Of a DNA stretch of 64,000 bases, positions 17,676 through 27,024 are shown one piece after another. Under the pieces are notes generated by a model, which was not told the DNA's origin, ran no database searches, and was given only the letters and a program-made list of their open reading frames with translations. The stretch is from Betaproteobacteria bacterium. Its GTDB lineage: Bacteria > Pseudomonadota > Gammaproteobacteria > Burkholderiales > Rhodocyclaceae. The position numbers were made by a program, and so were the translations under genes. The DNA is taken from assembly GCA_020621865.1 (NCBI GenBank), contig JAHRYW010000002.1:74778-138777 (forward strand), given 5' to 3'. How positions within the stretch are numbered: position 1 is the first letter of the stretch; each line of letters begins with the position of its first letter.

Positions 17676-18839
17676 ATGAAGAAAAATACCCGCTACGGAA
17701 TCATCGCTCTTGCTCTCGCCGGACTGGCCGGCCTGGGCTTCATCGCCTACACCGCTAACCGCACGCCGGCCACCGGGCCGCAGGCACCGGCCGGTAGCCA
17801 GCCCGCCCCGGCGGCGGCAGCGCCGGGCAAGCCGGGCGGCGGCGCCCTGGCCAGCTTTCCGACGTCGGTCGAGGTGGCACGGGTCAAGCCGAACGATTTT
17901 GTCGATGACGTCTCGGCGGTCGGCACGCTGAAATCGAACGAGTCGGTCGTGCTGCGGCCGGAAATCGCCGGGCGCATCGCCGCCATCGGCTTCAAGGATG
18001 GCGCCGTGGTCGGCAAGGGGACGGAACTGGTCGCCCTCGATGCCGCCGTCCAGCAGGCTGAACTGCAGCAGGCGCGGGCCAGTCTGGCGCTGGCGCAGAG
18101 CAGCCATCAGCGCAACCTCGAACTGTTCGGCCGCAAGTTCCTCAGCCAGCAGGCGGTCGACAATTCGGCGGCGACGCTGAAGGTCCAGGCGGCGACCGTC
18201 CAGCTGGCCGAAGCCAGGCTGGCCAAGACCAGCATCCGGGCGCCGTTCCGGGGCATGGTCGGGTTGCGCAATGTCGGTGTCGGCGACTACGTCAAGGATG
18301 GCCAGGAACTGATCAATCTCGAGGACGTCGCCACGCTGCGCGTCGATTTCAAGCTGCCGGAAACCTATATCGGCCGGCTGAACAAGGGCCAGGCGGTGGA
18401 GGTGACAACCGATGCGTTGGCCGGCGAGAAATTCCGGGCGGTGCTCGACGCCACCGATCCGCTGGTCGATCCCAACGGCCGCGCCATTGCCGCCCGCGCC
18501 CGGCTCGACAACGCCGCCGGCAAGCTGCGGCCGGGCATGTTCGTCCGTGTTCGCCTGCTGTTCGGCGAGCGCAAGGGCGTCCTGATGCTGCCCGAGCAGG
18601 CCATCGTGCCGGGCGGCCAGCCGGCCGTGTTCAAGGTGGTCGATGGCAAGGCAAAGCTGGTCAAGATCCGGATCGGCGTGCGCCGCGCGGCGCAGGTCGA
18701 GGTGGTTGAGGGCCTGGCCGAAGGCGACGTGGTGGTCACCGCCGGCCAGTTGAAGCTGCGCGACGGGGCGGCGGTCAAGGCCATCGGCGAAGGCCTGCCG
18801 GCGAGCACCCAGGGCAACGGCGCGGCGGCCGGCCAATGA
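17676..18839 (+). CDS. RND efflux periplasmic adaptor (membrane fusion protein)
   Basis: A 387-residue HlyD/AcrA-type adaptor. An N-terminal membrane anchor or signal (YGIIALALAGLAGLGFIAY) is followed by a Pro/Ala linker. The barrel-sandwich domain has VVLRPEIAGRIAAIGFKDGAVVGKG and TSIRAPFRGMVGLRNVGVGDYV, around an alpha-hairpin (ELQQARASLALAQSSHQRNLELF). Beta-barrel and membrane-proximal domains follow (RPGMFVRVRLLFGERKGVLMLPEQAI). No lipobox is present. It overlaps the permease gene by ATGA. Substrates cannot be read from the sequence; an outer-membrane TolC partner would be encoded elsewhere. Confidence 0.92.
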   Translation: MKKNTRYGIIALALAGLAGLGFIAYTANRTPATGPQAPAGSQPAPAAAAPGKPGGGALASFPTSVEVARVKPNDFVDDVSAVGTLKSNESVVLRPEIAGRIAAIGFKDGAVVGKGTELVALDAAVQQAELQQARASLALAQSSHQRNLELFGRKFLSQQAVDNSAATLKVQAATVQLAEARLAKTSIRAPFRGMVGLRNVGVGDYVKDGQELINLEDVATLRVDFKLPETYIGRLNKGQAVEVTTDALAGEKFRAVLDATDPLVDPNGRAIAARARLDNAAGKLRPGMFVRVRLLFGERKGVLMLPEQAIVPGGQPAVFKVVDGKAKLVKIRIGVRRAAQVEVVEGLAEGDVVVTAGQLKLRDGAAVKAIGEGLPASTQGNGAAAGQ

Positions 18840-21800
18840 GGATTTCCGATCTGTGCATCAAGCGGCCGGTCTTTGCGACCGTGCTGTCGCTGGTCATCAT
18901 GCTGCTCGGCATCGTCTCCTACACCCGGCTGCCGGTGCGCGAGTATCCGAAGATCGACGAGCCGGTGGTCACCGTCGATACGACTTATCGCGGCGCCTCG
19001 GCCGAGATCATCGAGTCGCAGGTCAGCAAGCCGCTGGAGGATTCGCTGGCCGGCATCGAGGGGGTGGAAGTGATCACTTCCATTTCGCGTGCCGAGAACA
19101 GCCAGATTTCCGTGCGCTTCAAGCTGGAGCGCCCGCCGGAAGCAGCGGCGGCCGATGTCCGCGACCGCGTCTCGCGGGTCCGCAAGAAGCTGCCGGACAG
19201 CGTCGACGAGCCGGTGATCGCCAAGGTCGAGGCCGATGCCAACCCGGTTGTCTGGATCGCTTTTTCCTCCGACCAGCATTCGGCGCTGGAAGTCACCGAC
19301 ATCGCCAGCCGCATCGTCAAGCCACGCCTGACCACGCTGCCCGGGGCGGCCGACGTGCGCGTCTTCGGCGAGCGCAAGTTCGCCATGCGCATCTGGCTCG
19401 ACAAGCAGCGCCTGGCGGCCTACCAGCTGACCCCGGCCGACGTCGAGGAGGCGCTGAAGACGCAGAACGTCGAGGTGCCGGCCGGGCGCATCGAGAGCAG
19501 CCAGCGCGAGTTCTCGGTGGTGGCCAATACCGATCTGAAGACGCCGGAGGAGTTCGGGGCGATCATCGTCCGGACGGTCGGCGCCTATCCGGTCCGCATC
19601 CGCGATATCGGCCGCGTTGAAGTGGGGCCGGCTTCGGAGCGCAGTTCGGTGCGCTTCAACGGGCGCTCGGCGGTGGGGCTCGGCGTCATCAAGCAGGCGA
19701 CGGCCAATCCGCTGGAGCTGTCGAAGGCCCTGCGCGCCCAGCTGCCGAGCATCACCGGCGAACTGCCGGCCGGCATGCAGGCCAAGATCGCCTACGATTC
19801 CAGCGTCTTCATCGACCGTTCGATCCAGTCGGTGTTCAAGACCATCGCCGAAGCGATCCTGCTGGTGCTGGCGATCATTTTCTTCTTCCTGCGCAACCTG
19901 CGGGCGACGCTGATCCCGCTGGTCACCATCCCGGTCTCGCTGGTCGGCGCCTTCGGCATCATGTTTGCGCTCGGCTTCACGATCAACACGCTGACCCTGC
20001 TTGCCATGGTGCTGGCCATCGGCCTGGTCGTCGATGACGCCATCGTCGTGCTGGAGAACATCTTCCGCCACATCGAGGAGGGCATGCCGCGGATGCAGGC
20101 CGCCTTGCAGGGCTCCAAGGAAATCGGCTTTGCTGTCGTCGCGATGACGCTGACCCTGGCCGCCGTCTATGCCCCGGTCGCCTTCATGACCGGGCGCACT
20201 GGCAAACTGTTCATCGAGTTCGCGCTGACCCTGGCCGGCGCCGTGCTGGTTTCCGGCTTCGTCGCCCTGACCCTGTCGCCGATGATGTGCTCGCTGCTGC
20301 TTCGCCACGAGGAAAAGCACAGCAAGGGTTTCCTGCTGGTCGAGCGCTTCCTGGACAATTTGAATTTTGGTTATAAAAAGGTGCTGACCGTAGCATTGAA
20401 CCGGCGCTGGATCGTCCTCGTCGCCTTCGTGCTCGTCGCCGGCTCCTGCGTCGTGCTGCTCAAGTCGCTGAAGTCCGAACTGGCGCCGATCGAGGATCGC
20501 GGCATCGTGCTCGGTGCCTTCGTCGGTCCGGATGGTGCGACGCTCGAATACAGCGACAAGTACGCCCGGCAGATGGAAAGCATCTACAGCCAGACCAAGG
20601 ACGTCGAGCGCTACTTCGTCGTTTCCGGCAATCCGGTGGTGAACCAGGGCACCTCCTTCCTCGGCCTGACCGACTGGAACCAGCGCGACCGACGCTCGCC
20701 GGAGATCGCCAAGGAACTGGCGCCCAAATTCGCCGCCATTCCCGGCGTGCTGGCCTTCGCCATCACGCCGCCCTCGCTCGGCCAAAGCCCGCGCGAGCGG
20801 CCGATCAACTTCGTGATCGTCACCTCGGCCAGCTACCAGGAGCTGCAGCAGCTGACCAGCCAGTTCCTGGTCGAACTGGCCAAGAATCCCGGCCTGGCCA
20901 ATGTCGACACCGACCTCAAGCTGAACAAGCCGGAGCTGTCGATCGAGGTCAAGCGCGACAAGGCGGCCGACCTCGGCGTGCCGGTCGAGACGGTCGGGCG
21001 GACGCTGGAAACGCTGCTCGGCGGCCGCCAGGTCACCCGCTTCAAGCGCGACGGCGAGCAGTACGACGTGATCGTCCAGGTCGCCGACATCGACCGCACC
21101 AAGCCCGACGACATCCGCGACATCTATGCCCGTGGCCGCGACGGGAGCATGATCTCGCTGGACAATCTGGTCGCCGTGCAGGAAACCGTCGCCCCGCGCG
21201 AGCTGAACCACTTCGGCCAGCGCCGGGCGGTCAGCATCACCGCCAACCTGACGCCCGGCTACTCGATGGGCGAGGCGCTGACTTACATGGACGGCGTCGC
21301 CAACCAGTTGCTCAAGCCGGGCTACGCCGTCGACTACAACGGCCAGTCGCGCGAATTCCGCCAATCGTCGTCGTCGCTGGCCTTCACCTTCGGGCTGGCG
21401 CTGGCCTTCATCTACCTGGTGCTGGCAGCACAGTTCGAGAGCTTCCGCGACCCGCTGATCATCATGCTGACCGTGCCGCTGTCGATGGCCGGCGCCCTGC
21501 TCGCGCTGTGGCTGACCAACGGCACACTCAACGTCTACAGCCAGATCGGCCTGGTCACGCTGGTCGGCCTGATCACCAAGCACGGCATCCTGATCGTCGA
21601 ATTCGCCAACCAGTTGCAGGAGAAGGGCATGGCGATCAAGGAGGCGGTCATCGAATCGGCCTTCCTGCGCCTGCGGCCGATCCTGATGACGACCGGCGCC
21701 ATGGTGCTCGGCGCCGTGCCGCTGGCGCTGGCCACCGGCGCGGGCGCCGAATCCCGCCAGCAGATTGGCTGGGTCATCGTCGGCGGCCTGCTGCTCGGCA

Positions 21801-21874
21801 CCTTCTTCACGTTGTTCGTCGTGCCCACTGTCTATTCGCTGCTCGCGGCCCGCAAGGAGGCGGTCGTCGAGTGA
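18836..21874 (+). CDS. RND multidrug efflux permease (HAE1 family)
   Basis: A 1012-residue inner-membrane proton/drug antiporter. The N-terminus ISDLCIKRPVFATVLSLVIMLLGI is typical. TM4 carries the proton-relay Asp pair in GLVVDDAIVVLENIFRHIEEG, and TM10 the Lys in GLITKHGILIVEFAN. Two large periplasmic loops are present. The size fits a full HAE1 trimer subunit. It overlaps the adaptor gene by four bases. The 1072-aa minus-strand ORF across it is a shadow. Expression may be controlled by the TetR-like operator at 17.64 kb. Confidence 0.95.
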   Translation: MRISDLCIKRPVFATVLSLVIMLLGIVSYTRLPVREYPKIDEPVVTVDTTYRGASAEIIESQVSKPLEDSLAGIEGVEVITSISRAENSQISVRFKLERPPEAAAADVRDRVSRVRKKLPDSVDEPVIAKVEADANPVVWIAFSSDQHSALEVTDIASRIVKPRLTTLPGAADVRVFGERKFAMRIWLDKQRLAAYQLTPADVEEALKTQNVEVPAGRIESSQREFSVVANTDLKTPEEFGAIIVRTVGAYPVRIRDIGRVEVGPASERSSVRFNGRSAVGLGVIKQATANPLELSKALRAQLPSITGELPAGMQAKIAYDSSVFIDRSIQSVFKTIAEAILLVLAIIFFFLRNLRATLIPLVTIPVSLVGAFGIMFALGFTINTLTLLAMVLAIGLVVDDAIVVLENIFRHIEEGMPRMQAALQGSKEIGFAVVAMTLTLAAVYAPVAFMTGRTGKLFIEFALTLAGAVLVSGFVALTLSPMMCSLLLRHEEKHSKGFLLVERFLDNLNFGYKKVLTVALNRRWIVLVAFVLVAGSCVVLLKSLKSELAPIEDRGIVLGAFVGPDGATLEYSDKYARQMESIYSQTKDVERYFVVSGNPVVNQGTSFLGLTDWNQRDRRSPEIAKELAPKFAAIPGVLAFAITPPSLGQSPRERPINFVIVTSASYQELQQLTSQFLVELAKNPGLANVDTDLKLNKPELSIEVKRDKAADLGVPVETVGRTLETLLGGRQVTRFKRDGEQYDVIVQVADIDRTKPDDIRDIYARGRDGSMISLDNLVAVQETVAPRELNHFGQRRAVSITANLTPGYSMGEALTYMDGVANQLLKPGYAVDYNGQSREFRQSSSSLAFTFGLALAFIYLVLAAQFESFRDPLIIMLTVPLSMAGALLALWLTNGTLNVYSQIGLVTLVGLITKHGILIVEFANQLQEKGMAIKEAVIESAFLRLRPILMTTGAMVLGAVPLALATGAGAESRQQIGWVIVGGLLLGTFFTLFVVPTVYSLLAARKEAVVE

Positions 21875-21922
21875 TCTGAAGGCGAGACGACCTCAAGGTG
21901 TTGCTGAAGACCTGAGCGTTTT

Positions 21923-21988
21923 TTCGATTTTGGCCGTTTTTTGCCGCCGACCCTAGGGCCAGCCTTTGTTTCTATGGTCGTAGCGTTT
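21923..21988 (-). repeat. dispersed modular repeat, copy 4 (long form)
   Basis: On the minus strand it reads AACGCTACGACC, a 20-bp middle ending GGCTGGCCCTA, then GGGTCGGCGG, A-rich, GGCCAAAATCGAA. The arms CGACC and GGTCG bracket the middle. It fills most of the 117 bp between the convergent RND permease and miaA genes. Confidence 0.7.
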
Positions 21989-21991
21989 GGT

Positions 21992-22936
21992 CTAGCGGGC
22001 GGCCAGGAACTCGGCAGTACGTGCCGCGACCCGCTCGCTGAGCGCCGGGTCCAGGCAGTCGAAGGTTTCAGCCTCGAAGGAATTGGTCAGCCAGGTGATC
22101 TGCCGCTTGGCCAGCTGGCGCGTCGCGAAAATGCCGCGGTCGCGCAGTTCCGGCCGCGAAATCAGGCCTTCCTGCGCTTCCCAGGCCTGGCGGTAGCCAA
22201 CGCAGCGCATCGAGGGCAGGTTGGGGTGCAGGTCGTATTTGCCGCGCAGCATCCGCAACTCATCGTCCAGCCCGGCCAGCAGCATCTCGTCGAAGCGGCG
22301 GGCGATGCGCTCGTGCAGCACGGCGCGGTCGGAGGGCAGGAGGCCGATGCTGAGGAAGTCGTAGGGCGGCTTCTGCTTCTCGCTCTCGGCCAGCAATTCG
22401 GACATCGGCCGGCCGGTCAGCCGGCAGATTTCCAGCGCCCGCTGCAGGCGCTGGCTGTCGGTCGGGTGCAGGCGGGCGGCGGTCGCCGGGTCCAACTGAG
22501 CCAGCTTGGCGTGCATCGCCGGCCAGCCCTCGGCCGCCGCCTCGGCATCGATCTCGGCGCGCAGCGCGGCGTCGGCCTGCGGCAGATCGGCCAGGCCGTG
22601 CAACAGGGCGCGGAAGTAGAGCATGGTGCCGCCAACCAGCACCGGCACCTTGCCGGCCGCGGTGATCTCGGCCATCGCGGCCAGCGCGTCGTGGCGGAAG
22701 CGGGCGGCGGAATAGCTCTGCTCCGGCGTGATCAGGTCAATCAGCCGGTGCGGGTAGCGGGCCAGCGTGGCGCGGTCCGGCTTGGCCGTGCCGACATCCA
22801 TGTCGATGAAGACCTGGGCCGAATCGACGCTGATCAGTTCGACCGGGAAGCGGTCGACCAGCGCCATAGCGGCCGCCGTCTTGCCCGAGGCAGTCGGGCC
22901 CATGATCAGGATGGCGGGAGGCAGCGGCGAATTCAT
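21992..22936 (-). CDS. miaA: tRNA dimethylallyltransferase
   Basis: A 314-residue enzyme that prenylates A37 of UNN-decoding tRNAs. The start at 22936 (ATG) is preferred over a GTG six codons upstream. The P-loop is [15 protein letters not shown], followed by [33 protein letters not shown], and the tRNA-binding [12 protein letters not shown] and [13 protein letters not shown]. Length is normal. It is convergent with the RND operon across a dispersed repeat. hfq, often near miaA, is not in this window. Confidence 0.95.
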   Translation of the reverse strand: MNSPLPPAILIMGPTASGKTAAAMALVDRFPVELISVDSAQVFIDMDVGTAKPDRATLARYPHRLIDLITPEQSYSAARFRHDALAAMAEITAAGKVPVLVGGTMLYFRALLHGLADLPQADAALRAEIDAEAAAEGWPAMHAKLAQLDPATAARLHPTDSQRLQRALEICRLTGRPMSELLAESEKQKPPYDFLSIGLLPSDRAVLHERIARRFDEMLLAGLDDELRMLRGKYDLHPNLPSMRCVGYRQAWEAQEGLISRPELRDRGIFATRQLAKRQITWLTNSFEAETFDCLDPALSERVAARTAEFLAAR

Positions 22937-22976
22937 GGCGGCGAATGCTATCACGCAGGGTAGGCGTGCCGCCGGC

Positions 22977-23861
22977 TCACTGCGAAATCAGCAGGTCGCT
23001 TTGCGATTCTTCGAGGACGTGGCGGGTGACGCTGCCGAGCAGGATGTCTTCGGCCAGGCTCTCGCCGTGTTTGCCGATCACGATCAGGTCGCAGTCGAAC
23101 TCCTGCTCGCATTGCACGATGCATTGCGCCGGATCGCCGGCGACGACTTCCAGCCGGATTCGGCTGGCGTCGGGGGCTGCGCTTTGCTGCAAGGCCAGCA
23201 GCGCCTGCTTGGCGTCCGCGATGGCGGCCGACTGGTAGCGCGCGATGATCGACTCGTCGATGCAGGCGTAGCGCAGCTTCCCTTCGAAGGGCAGGGCGGC
23301 GACATGGAGCAGGATCAGGGTGGCGCCGGGGGCGATGGCTTGCGCCGTGGCGATGGCGCGCTGCGACGAGGCGGAGAAGTCGACCGGGACGAGCAGCGTC
23401 TTGTAGGCTTCGTGTGCTGCCTGCTTGACGACGAGCATCGGCAGTTTGCTGTGGCCGAGCAGACGTTCGGCGGTCGAGCCAAGGAACAGGTGGCGCATGA
23501 AGCTGCTGCCGTGCGACCCGAAAACCAGTAGATCGGCCGGCAGCTTGGCCGAACGACAGGCAATTTCCTCGATCAGCGGGCCGTAGGCGACCTGGCAGCC
23601 GGCCGAGACGCCGTGGTGCTGGTGCAGCGTGGCGGCCAGTTGCTGCAATTCGTCGCGGCTGGCACCGATCAGGCGCTGCTCGATTTCGGCCGGCAACTCG
23701 CCGAGCAGGTGGCGCAGCTTTTCCATCGGCGCCGGTGCGGCCACATGGATCAGATCGAGCATGGCGCCGAGCTCGCGGGCGAGCAGCGCGGCACGTTCCG
23801 CCGCATGGCGGGCCGGCGCCGAAAAATCGGTGGCGGCGAGAATGTTTTTCAGGGCAGCCAT
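22977..23861 (-). CDS. tandem universal stress protein
   Basis: A 294-residue cytoplasmic protein made of two USP domains (about 1-147 and 150-294). Both carry the ATP-binding G-2x-G-9x-G pattern: [16 protein letters not shown] and [16 protein letters not shown]. Each begins with the usual ILAATDFS or LLVPVDFS strand. Tandem USPs respond to starvation and redox stress in relatives. It lies just downstream of the antiporter gene (22 bp) in the same direction, so the two may be co-transcribed, and a link between ion homeostasis and stress is plausible. Confidence 0.92.
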   Translation of the reverse strand: MAALKNILAATDFSAPARHAAERAALLARELGAMLDLIHVAAPAPMEKLRHLLGELPAEIEQRLIGASRDELQQLAATLHQHHGVSAGCQVAYGPLIEEIACRSAKLPADLLVFGSHGSSFMRHLFLGSTAERLLGHSKLPMLVVKQAAHEAYKTLLVPVDFSASSQRAIATAQAIAPGATLILLHVAALPFEGKLRYACIDESIIARYQSAAIADAKQALLALQQSAAPDASRIRLEVVAGDPAQCIVQCEQEFDCDLIVIGKHGESLAEDILLGSVTRHVLEESQSDLLISQ

Positions 23862-23883
23862 GGCTGTTCTCCCGTCTAAAAAT

Positions 23884-25584
23884 TTACTCGGTGACCAGCG
23901 GCGGGAAGCGCTGCAGGATATGCCGGCTCATGCCGGCGGCGAGCTCCTCTTCGCCGAAGAATACGGTGCCGATGCCTTCCTGGCGCAGCAGTTCGGATTC
24001 GTCGTCGTTATGGGTGCGCAGCACGATTTCGATGGCCGGGTTGAGCGTGCGGGCGCAATCGGCCATCTGGCGGATATGGATGGCGTCGGGCATGGCGACG
24101 ACCAGCATCGCGGCATGGGCGATGTGCGCCTGGATCAGCACCGCCGGGTCGGCGGCGTTGCCGGAGACGGCGGCGCAACCCTGGCGACGCAGGGTTTCGA
24201 CCTGCTCGCGGTTCTGCTCGACGACGACATACGGGATGCCGCGCGCCTTCATGTTGCTGGCAATGCGCTGGCCCACCCGGCCGTAGCCGACCAGCACGAC
24301 CTGGCCTTCGAGGTATTTGCGCTCGGTGCTGACCGGCAGTTGGGCGTAGGGGTCGTCGCGGTCTTCCAGTTGGCGGGCCGTGGCCGAATGTCTGAGCACC
24401 CAGGCGCGCAGCGGTTCGACCAGGGCGAAGACGAAGGGATTGAGGGCGATGGAAATCAGCGCTCCGGCCAGCACCAGGCTCATGCCGTCATTGGAAAACA
24501 GCCCGAGGGTCAGGCCGAGGCCGGCCAGGATGAAGGAGAACTCGCCGATCTGGGCCAGGCTCGCGGCGACCGTCAGCGCGGTGTTGAGCGGGTAGCGCAG
24601 GGCGAGCACCAGGGCCAGCGCGGCCAGCGACTTGCCGACCACGATGATGGCGACGACGGCGACCACCTGCCAGGGTTGTTCGACCAGGATGGCCGGGTCG
24701 AACAGCATGCCGACGGCGACGAAGAACAGCACCGAGAAGGCATCGCGCAAGGGTAGCGACTCCTCGGCGGCCCGGTGGCTGAATTCCGAGTTGCGCATCA
24801 CGGTGCCGGCAAAGAAGGCACCCAGCGCGAAGGAAACGCTGAACAACTGGGCGGCCAGGTAGGCGATGCTGATTGCGGCGCTGATCACGGCCAGCGTGAA
24901 CAGCTCGCGCGAGCCGGTGCGGGCGACCTGCCAGAGCAGCCAGGGCAGGGCGCGGCGACCGACGATCAGCATCAGGGCGATGAAGGCCGCCACTTCCAGC
25001 AGTGTCTTGCCGATCGCCTGCCACAGCGGGCCGGAGGCTTCAGCCGCGGCCGTGCCGCCGAGCACGCCGGCCAGCGGCGGCAGCAGCACCAGGATCAGGA
25101 CGGTGGCCAGGTCTTCAACGACCAGCCAGCCGACGGCGATGCGGCCGTTCATCGTGCTCAGCACGCCGCGCGACTCCAGCGCCTTGAGCAGCACCACGGT
25201 ACTGGCACAGGATAGCGACAGCCCGAAAATCAGCGCCGGGCCGAGTTCCCATCCCCACCACAGGCCGATACCCAGGCCGAGCGCGGTTGCCAGGCTCATC
25301 TGGACGACGGCGCCGGGCACGGCGATGCGCTTGACCGACAGCAGGTCGTCGATGGAGAAATGCAGGCCGACGCCGAACATCAGCAGCATGACGCCGATTT
25401 CGGACAGCTGCGACGCGGTGCTCATGTCGGCGACGAAGCCCGGCGTCGCCGGGCCGATCAGGATGCCGGCTACCAGATAGCCGACCAGGGCGGGCGTCTT
25501 CAGGCGTTCGGCGACGAAGCCGAGGATCAGGGCAAAGCCGAAGGCCGCCGCGATGGTGGTGATCAGTGAAATGTCGTGGGCCAT
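23884..25584 (-). CDS. ybaL: YbaL-type CPA2 cation:proton antiporter with RCK domain
   Basis: A 566-residue inner-membrane protein. Twelve or so helices (about 1-390) carry the CPA2 exchanger signature, including VGYLVAGILIGPATPGFV, MLLMFGVGLHFSIDDLL and VGWLVVEDLATVLILVLLPPL with the Glu-Asp ion site. A TrkA-N/RCK domain follows (EGQVVLVGYGRVGQRIASNM, about 420-540) with a dinucleotide-binding GxGxxG. The N-terminus and domain order match YbaL/KefB-like potassium-efflux proteins. A KefF-type ancillary protein is not adjacent; a USP gene is. Confidence 0.9.
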   Translation of the reverse strand: MAHDISLITTIAAAFGFALILGFVAERLKTPALVGYLVAGILIGPATPGFVADMSTASQLSEIGVMLLMFGVGLHFSIDDLLSVKRIAVPGAVVQMSLATALGLGIGLWWGWELGPALIFGLSLSCASTVVLLKALESRGVLSTMNGRIAVGWLVVEDLATVLILVLLPPLAGVLGGTAAAEASGPLWQAIGKTLLEVAAFIALMLIVGRRALPWLLWQVARTGSRELFTLAVISAAISIAYLAAQLFSVSFALGAFFAGTVMRNSEFSHRAAEESLPLRDAFSVLFFVAVGMLFDPAILVEQPWQVVAVVAIIVVGKSLAALALVLALRYPLNTALTVAASLAQIGEFSFILAGLGLTLGLFSNDGMSLVLAGALISIALNPFVFALVEPLRAWVLRHSATARQLEDRDDPYAQLPVSTERKYLEGQVVLVGYGRVGQRIASNMKARGIPYVVVEQNREQVETLRRQGCAAVSGNAADPAVLIQAHIAHAAMLVVAMPDAIHIRQMADCARTLNPAIEIVLRTHNDDESELLRQEGIGTVFFGEEELAAGMSRHILQRFPPLVTE

Positions 25585-25872
25585 TCGGTTTCTTGGTGGC
25601 TTGGGTTCGAAAGTGCGCTGCCAGAAGCTGAAGTGCTGAATGGTCTTGGCTTTTCGTCCTTTTGGAGTGGCCTTGCCGCCCCGGGTTCAACAATTCTGCT
25701 TGCCGGCGAATTCGTTTGAACCGTTTGTATCATGATTCTGCCGCAGCGTTGAATTTTTACCGGCCATCGGCAATCTCTGGACAGCCCGGCCAGAGTACGG
25801 ATAATCGAAAAGAGCTGCACAACGGGCAGCGCACAAGCACAACAACAACCAGAAGACGGGTCTGGAGACGAT

Positions 25873-27024
25873 ATGACGACCGATACTCCCTTTCGCATCA
25901 GCCATTCCTGCGCTGGCGATGCGCGCCAGGCGGCCCGGGAATTCCATGCCGGGGTCGCGCAGCCGGATATGGCGATGGTCGTGTTTTTCTGCTCGAGCGA
26001 TTACGACCTCGCTGCCCTGGCCGACGAATTGAACCAGTTGTTCGGCAGTGTGCCGGTGATCGGCTGCACCACGGCCGGCGAGATCGGTTCCGCTGGCTAC
26101 CGGGCGCAGAGCCTGTCCGGGGTCAGCTTTGGGGTGGGGGCCGGGGCGGCCGTCGCCGCCTGCCTGCCCGATCTGGCGCATTTCGATGTGGTGCGCGGCC
26201 AGGAATTCGTGCGCGACTTGCTGCACCGCCTCGACGAGCAGCCTGTCAAGGGATCGCGCGCTTTCGCACTGCTGCTGATCGACGGCCTGTCGGTGCGCGA
26301 GGAGCCGGTCGTCCAGGCCTTGCAGGCGGCGCTGGGCAGCATCCACCTGTGCGGCGGCTCGGCCGGCGACGACCTGAAATTCGTGAGTACCCAGGTCTTC
26401 CACGACGGGGCCTTCCGCGACAACAGCGCCGTCCTGCTGCTGGTCAGCACGCCGCTGCCGGTCCGCATCTTCAAGACCCAGAATTTCATCAGCGAAAACG
26501 AGCGCCTGGTCGTCACCGAGGCCGATGCCGAACACCGCATCGTCAAGGAAATCAACGGCCTGCCGGCCGCCGAGGAATACGCCCGGGTGCTCGGTGTCTC
26601 GGTCGAGGACCTGACACCGGATCATTTCGCGGCGACGCCGGTGGTCGTCGTGCTCGACGGCACCGATTACGTCCGCTCGATCCAGAAGGCCAATCCGGAC
26701 GGCACGCTGACCTTCTACTGCGCGATCGAGGAAGGCATCGTGCTGCGCGTGGCGCGCGGCGGCGACATCTACGCCAATCTCGAACAGACTTTCGCCAATC
26801 TTCGCGAGGAAATCGGCCCGCTGGCGCTGACCCTCGGCTGCGATTGCATCCTGCGCAACCTGGAAATCACCCAGAAACAGCTCAAGGTGCCGGTCGGCGA
26901 ACTGTTCCGGCGCAACAACACGGTCGGCTTCAGCACCTATGGCGAGCAGTACGGCGGTGTCCACGTCAACCAGACTTTTACCGGCATTGCCATCGGCAGC
27001 GCCGGCGAGGATAAACATGACTGA
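25873..27024 (+). CDS. FIST-domain sensor protein
   Basis: A 383-residue cytoplasmic protein with FIST N (about 30-220: GSVPVIGCTTAGEIGSAGY, GSIHLCGGSAGDDLKF) and FIST C (about 225-370: LGCDCILRNLEI, VGFSTYGEQYGGVHVNQTFTGIAIG). FIST domains are thought to bind small ligands such as amino acids and to feed signal-transduction proteins. The next gene, a histidine kinase without membrane helices, starts eight bases before this stop, so the FIST protein is probably its sensory partner. The gap of 288 bp before it (25585-25872) shows no other gene. Confidence 0.88.
   Translation: MTTDTPFRISHSCAGDARQAAREFHAGVAQPDMAMVVFFCSSDYDLAALADELNQLFGSVPVIGCTTAGEIGSAGYRAQSLSGVSFGVGAGAAVAACLPDLAHFDVVRGQEFVRDLLHRLDEQPVKGSRAFALLLIDGLSVREEPVVQALQAALGSIHLCGGSAGDDLKFVSTQVFHDGAFRDNSAVLLLVSTPLPVRIFKTQNFISENERLVVTEADAEHRIVKEINGLPAAEEYARVLGVSVEDLTPDHFAATPVVVVLDGTDYVRSIQKANPDGTLTFYCAIEEGIVLRVARGGDIYANLEQTFANLREEIGPLALTLGCDCILRNLEITQKQLKVPVGELFRRNNTVGFSTYGEQYGGVHVNQTFTGIAIGSAGEDKHD

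Noticed and set aside
18365-21583. 1072-residue minus-strand ORF across the RND genes
   Set aside because: It is an antisense shadow of the high-GC RND permease and adaptor genes; low-complexity Asp/His/Arg-rich translation with no domain.
22925-22960. GAATGCTATCA beside miaA as another dispersed repeat
   Set aside because: Only the head word matches; neither GGTCGGCC nor the GGCCAAAATT tail follows.
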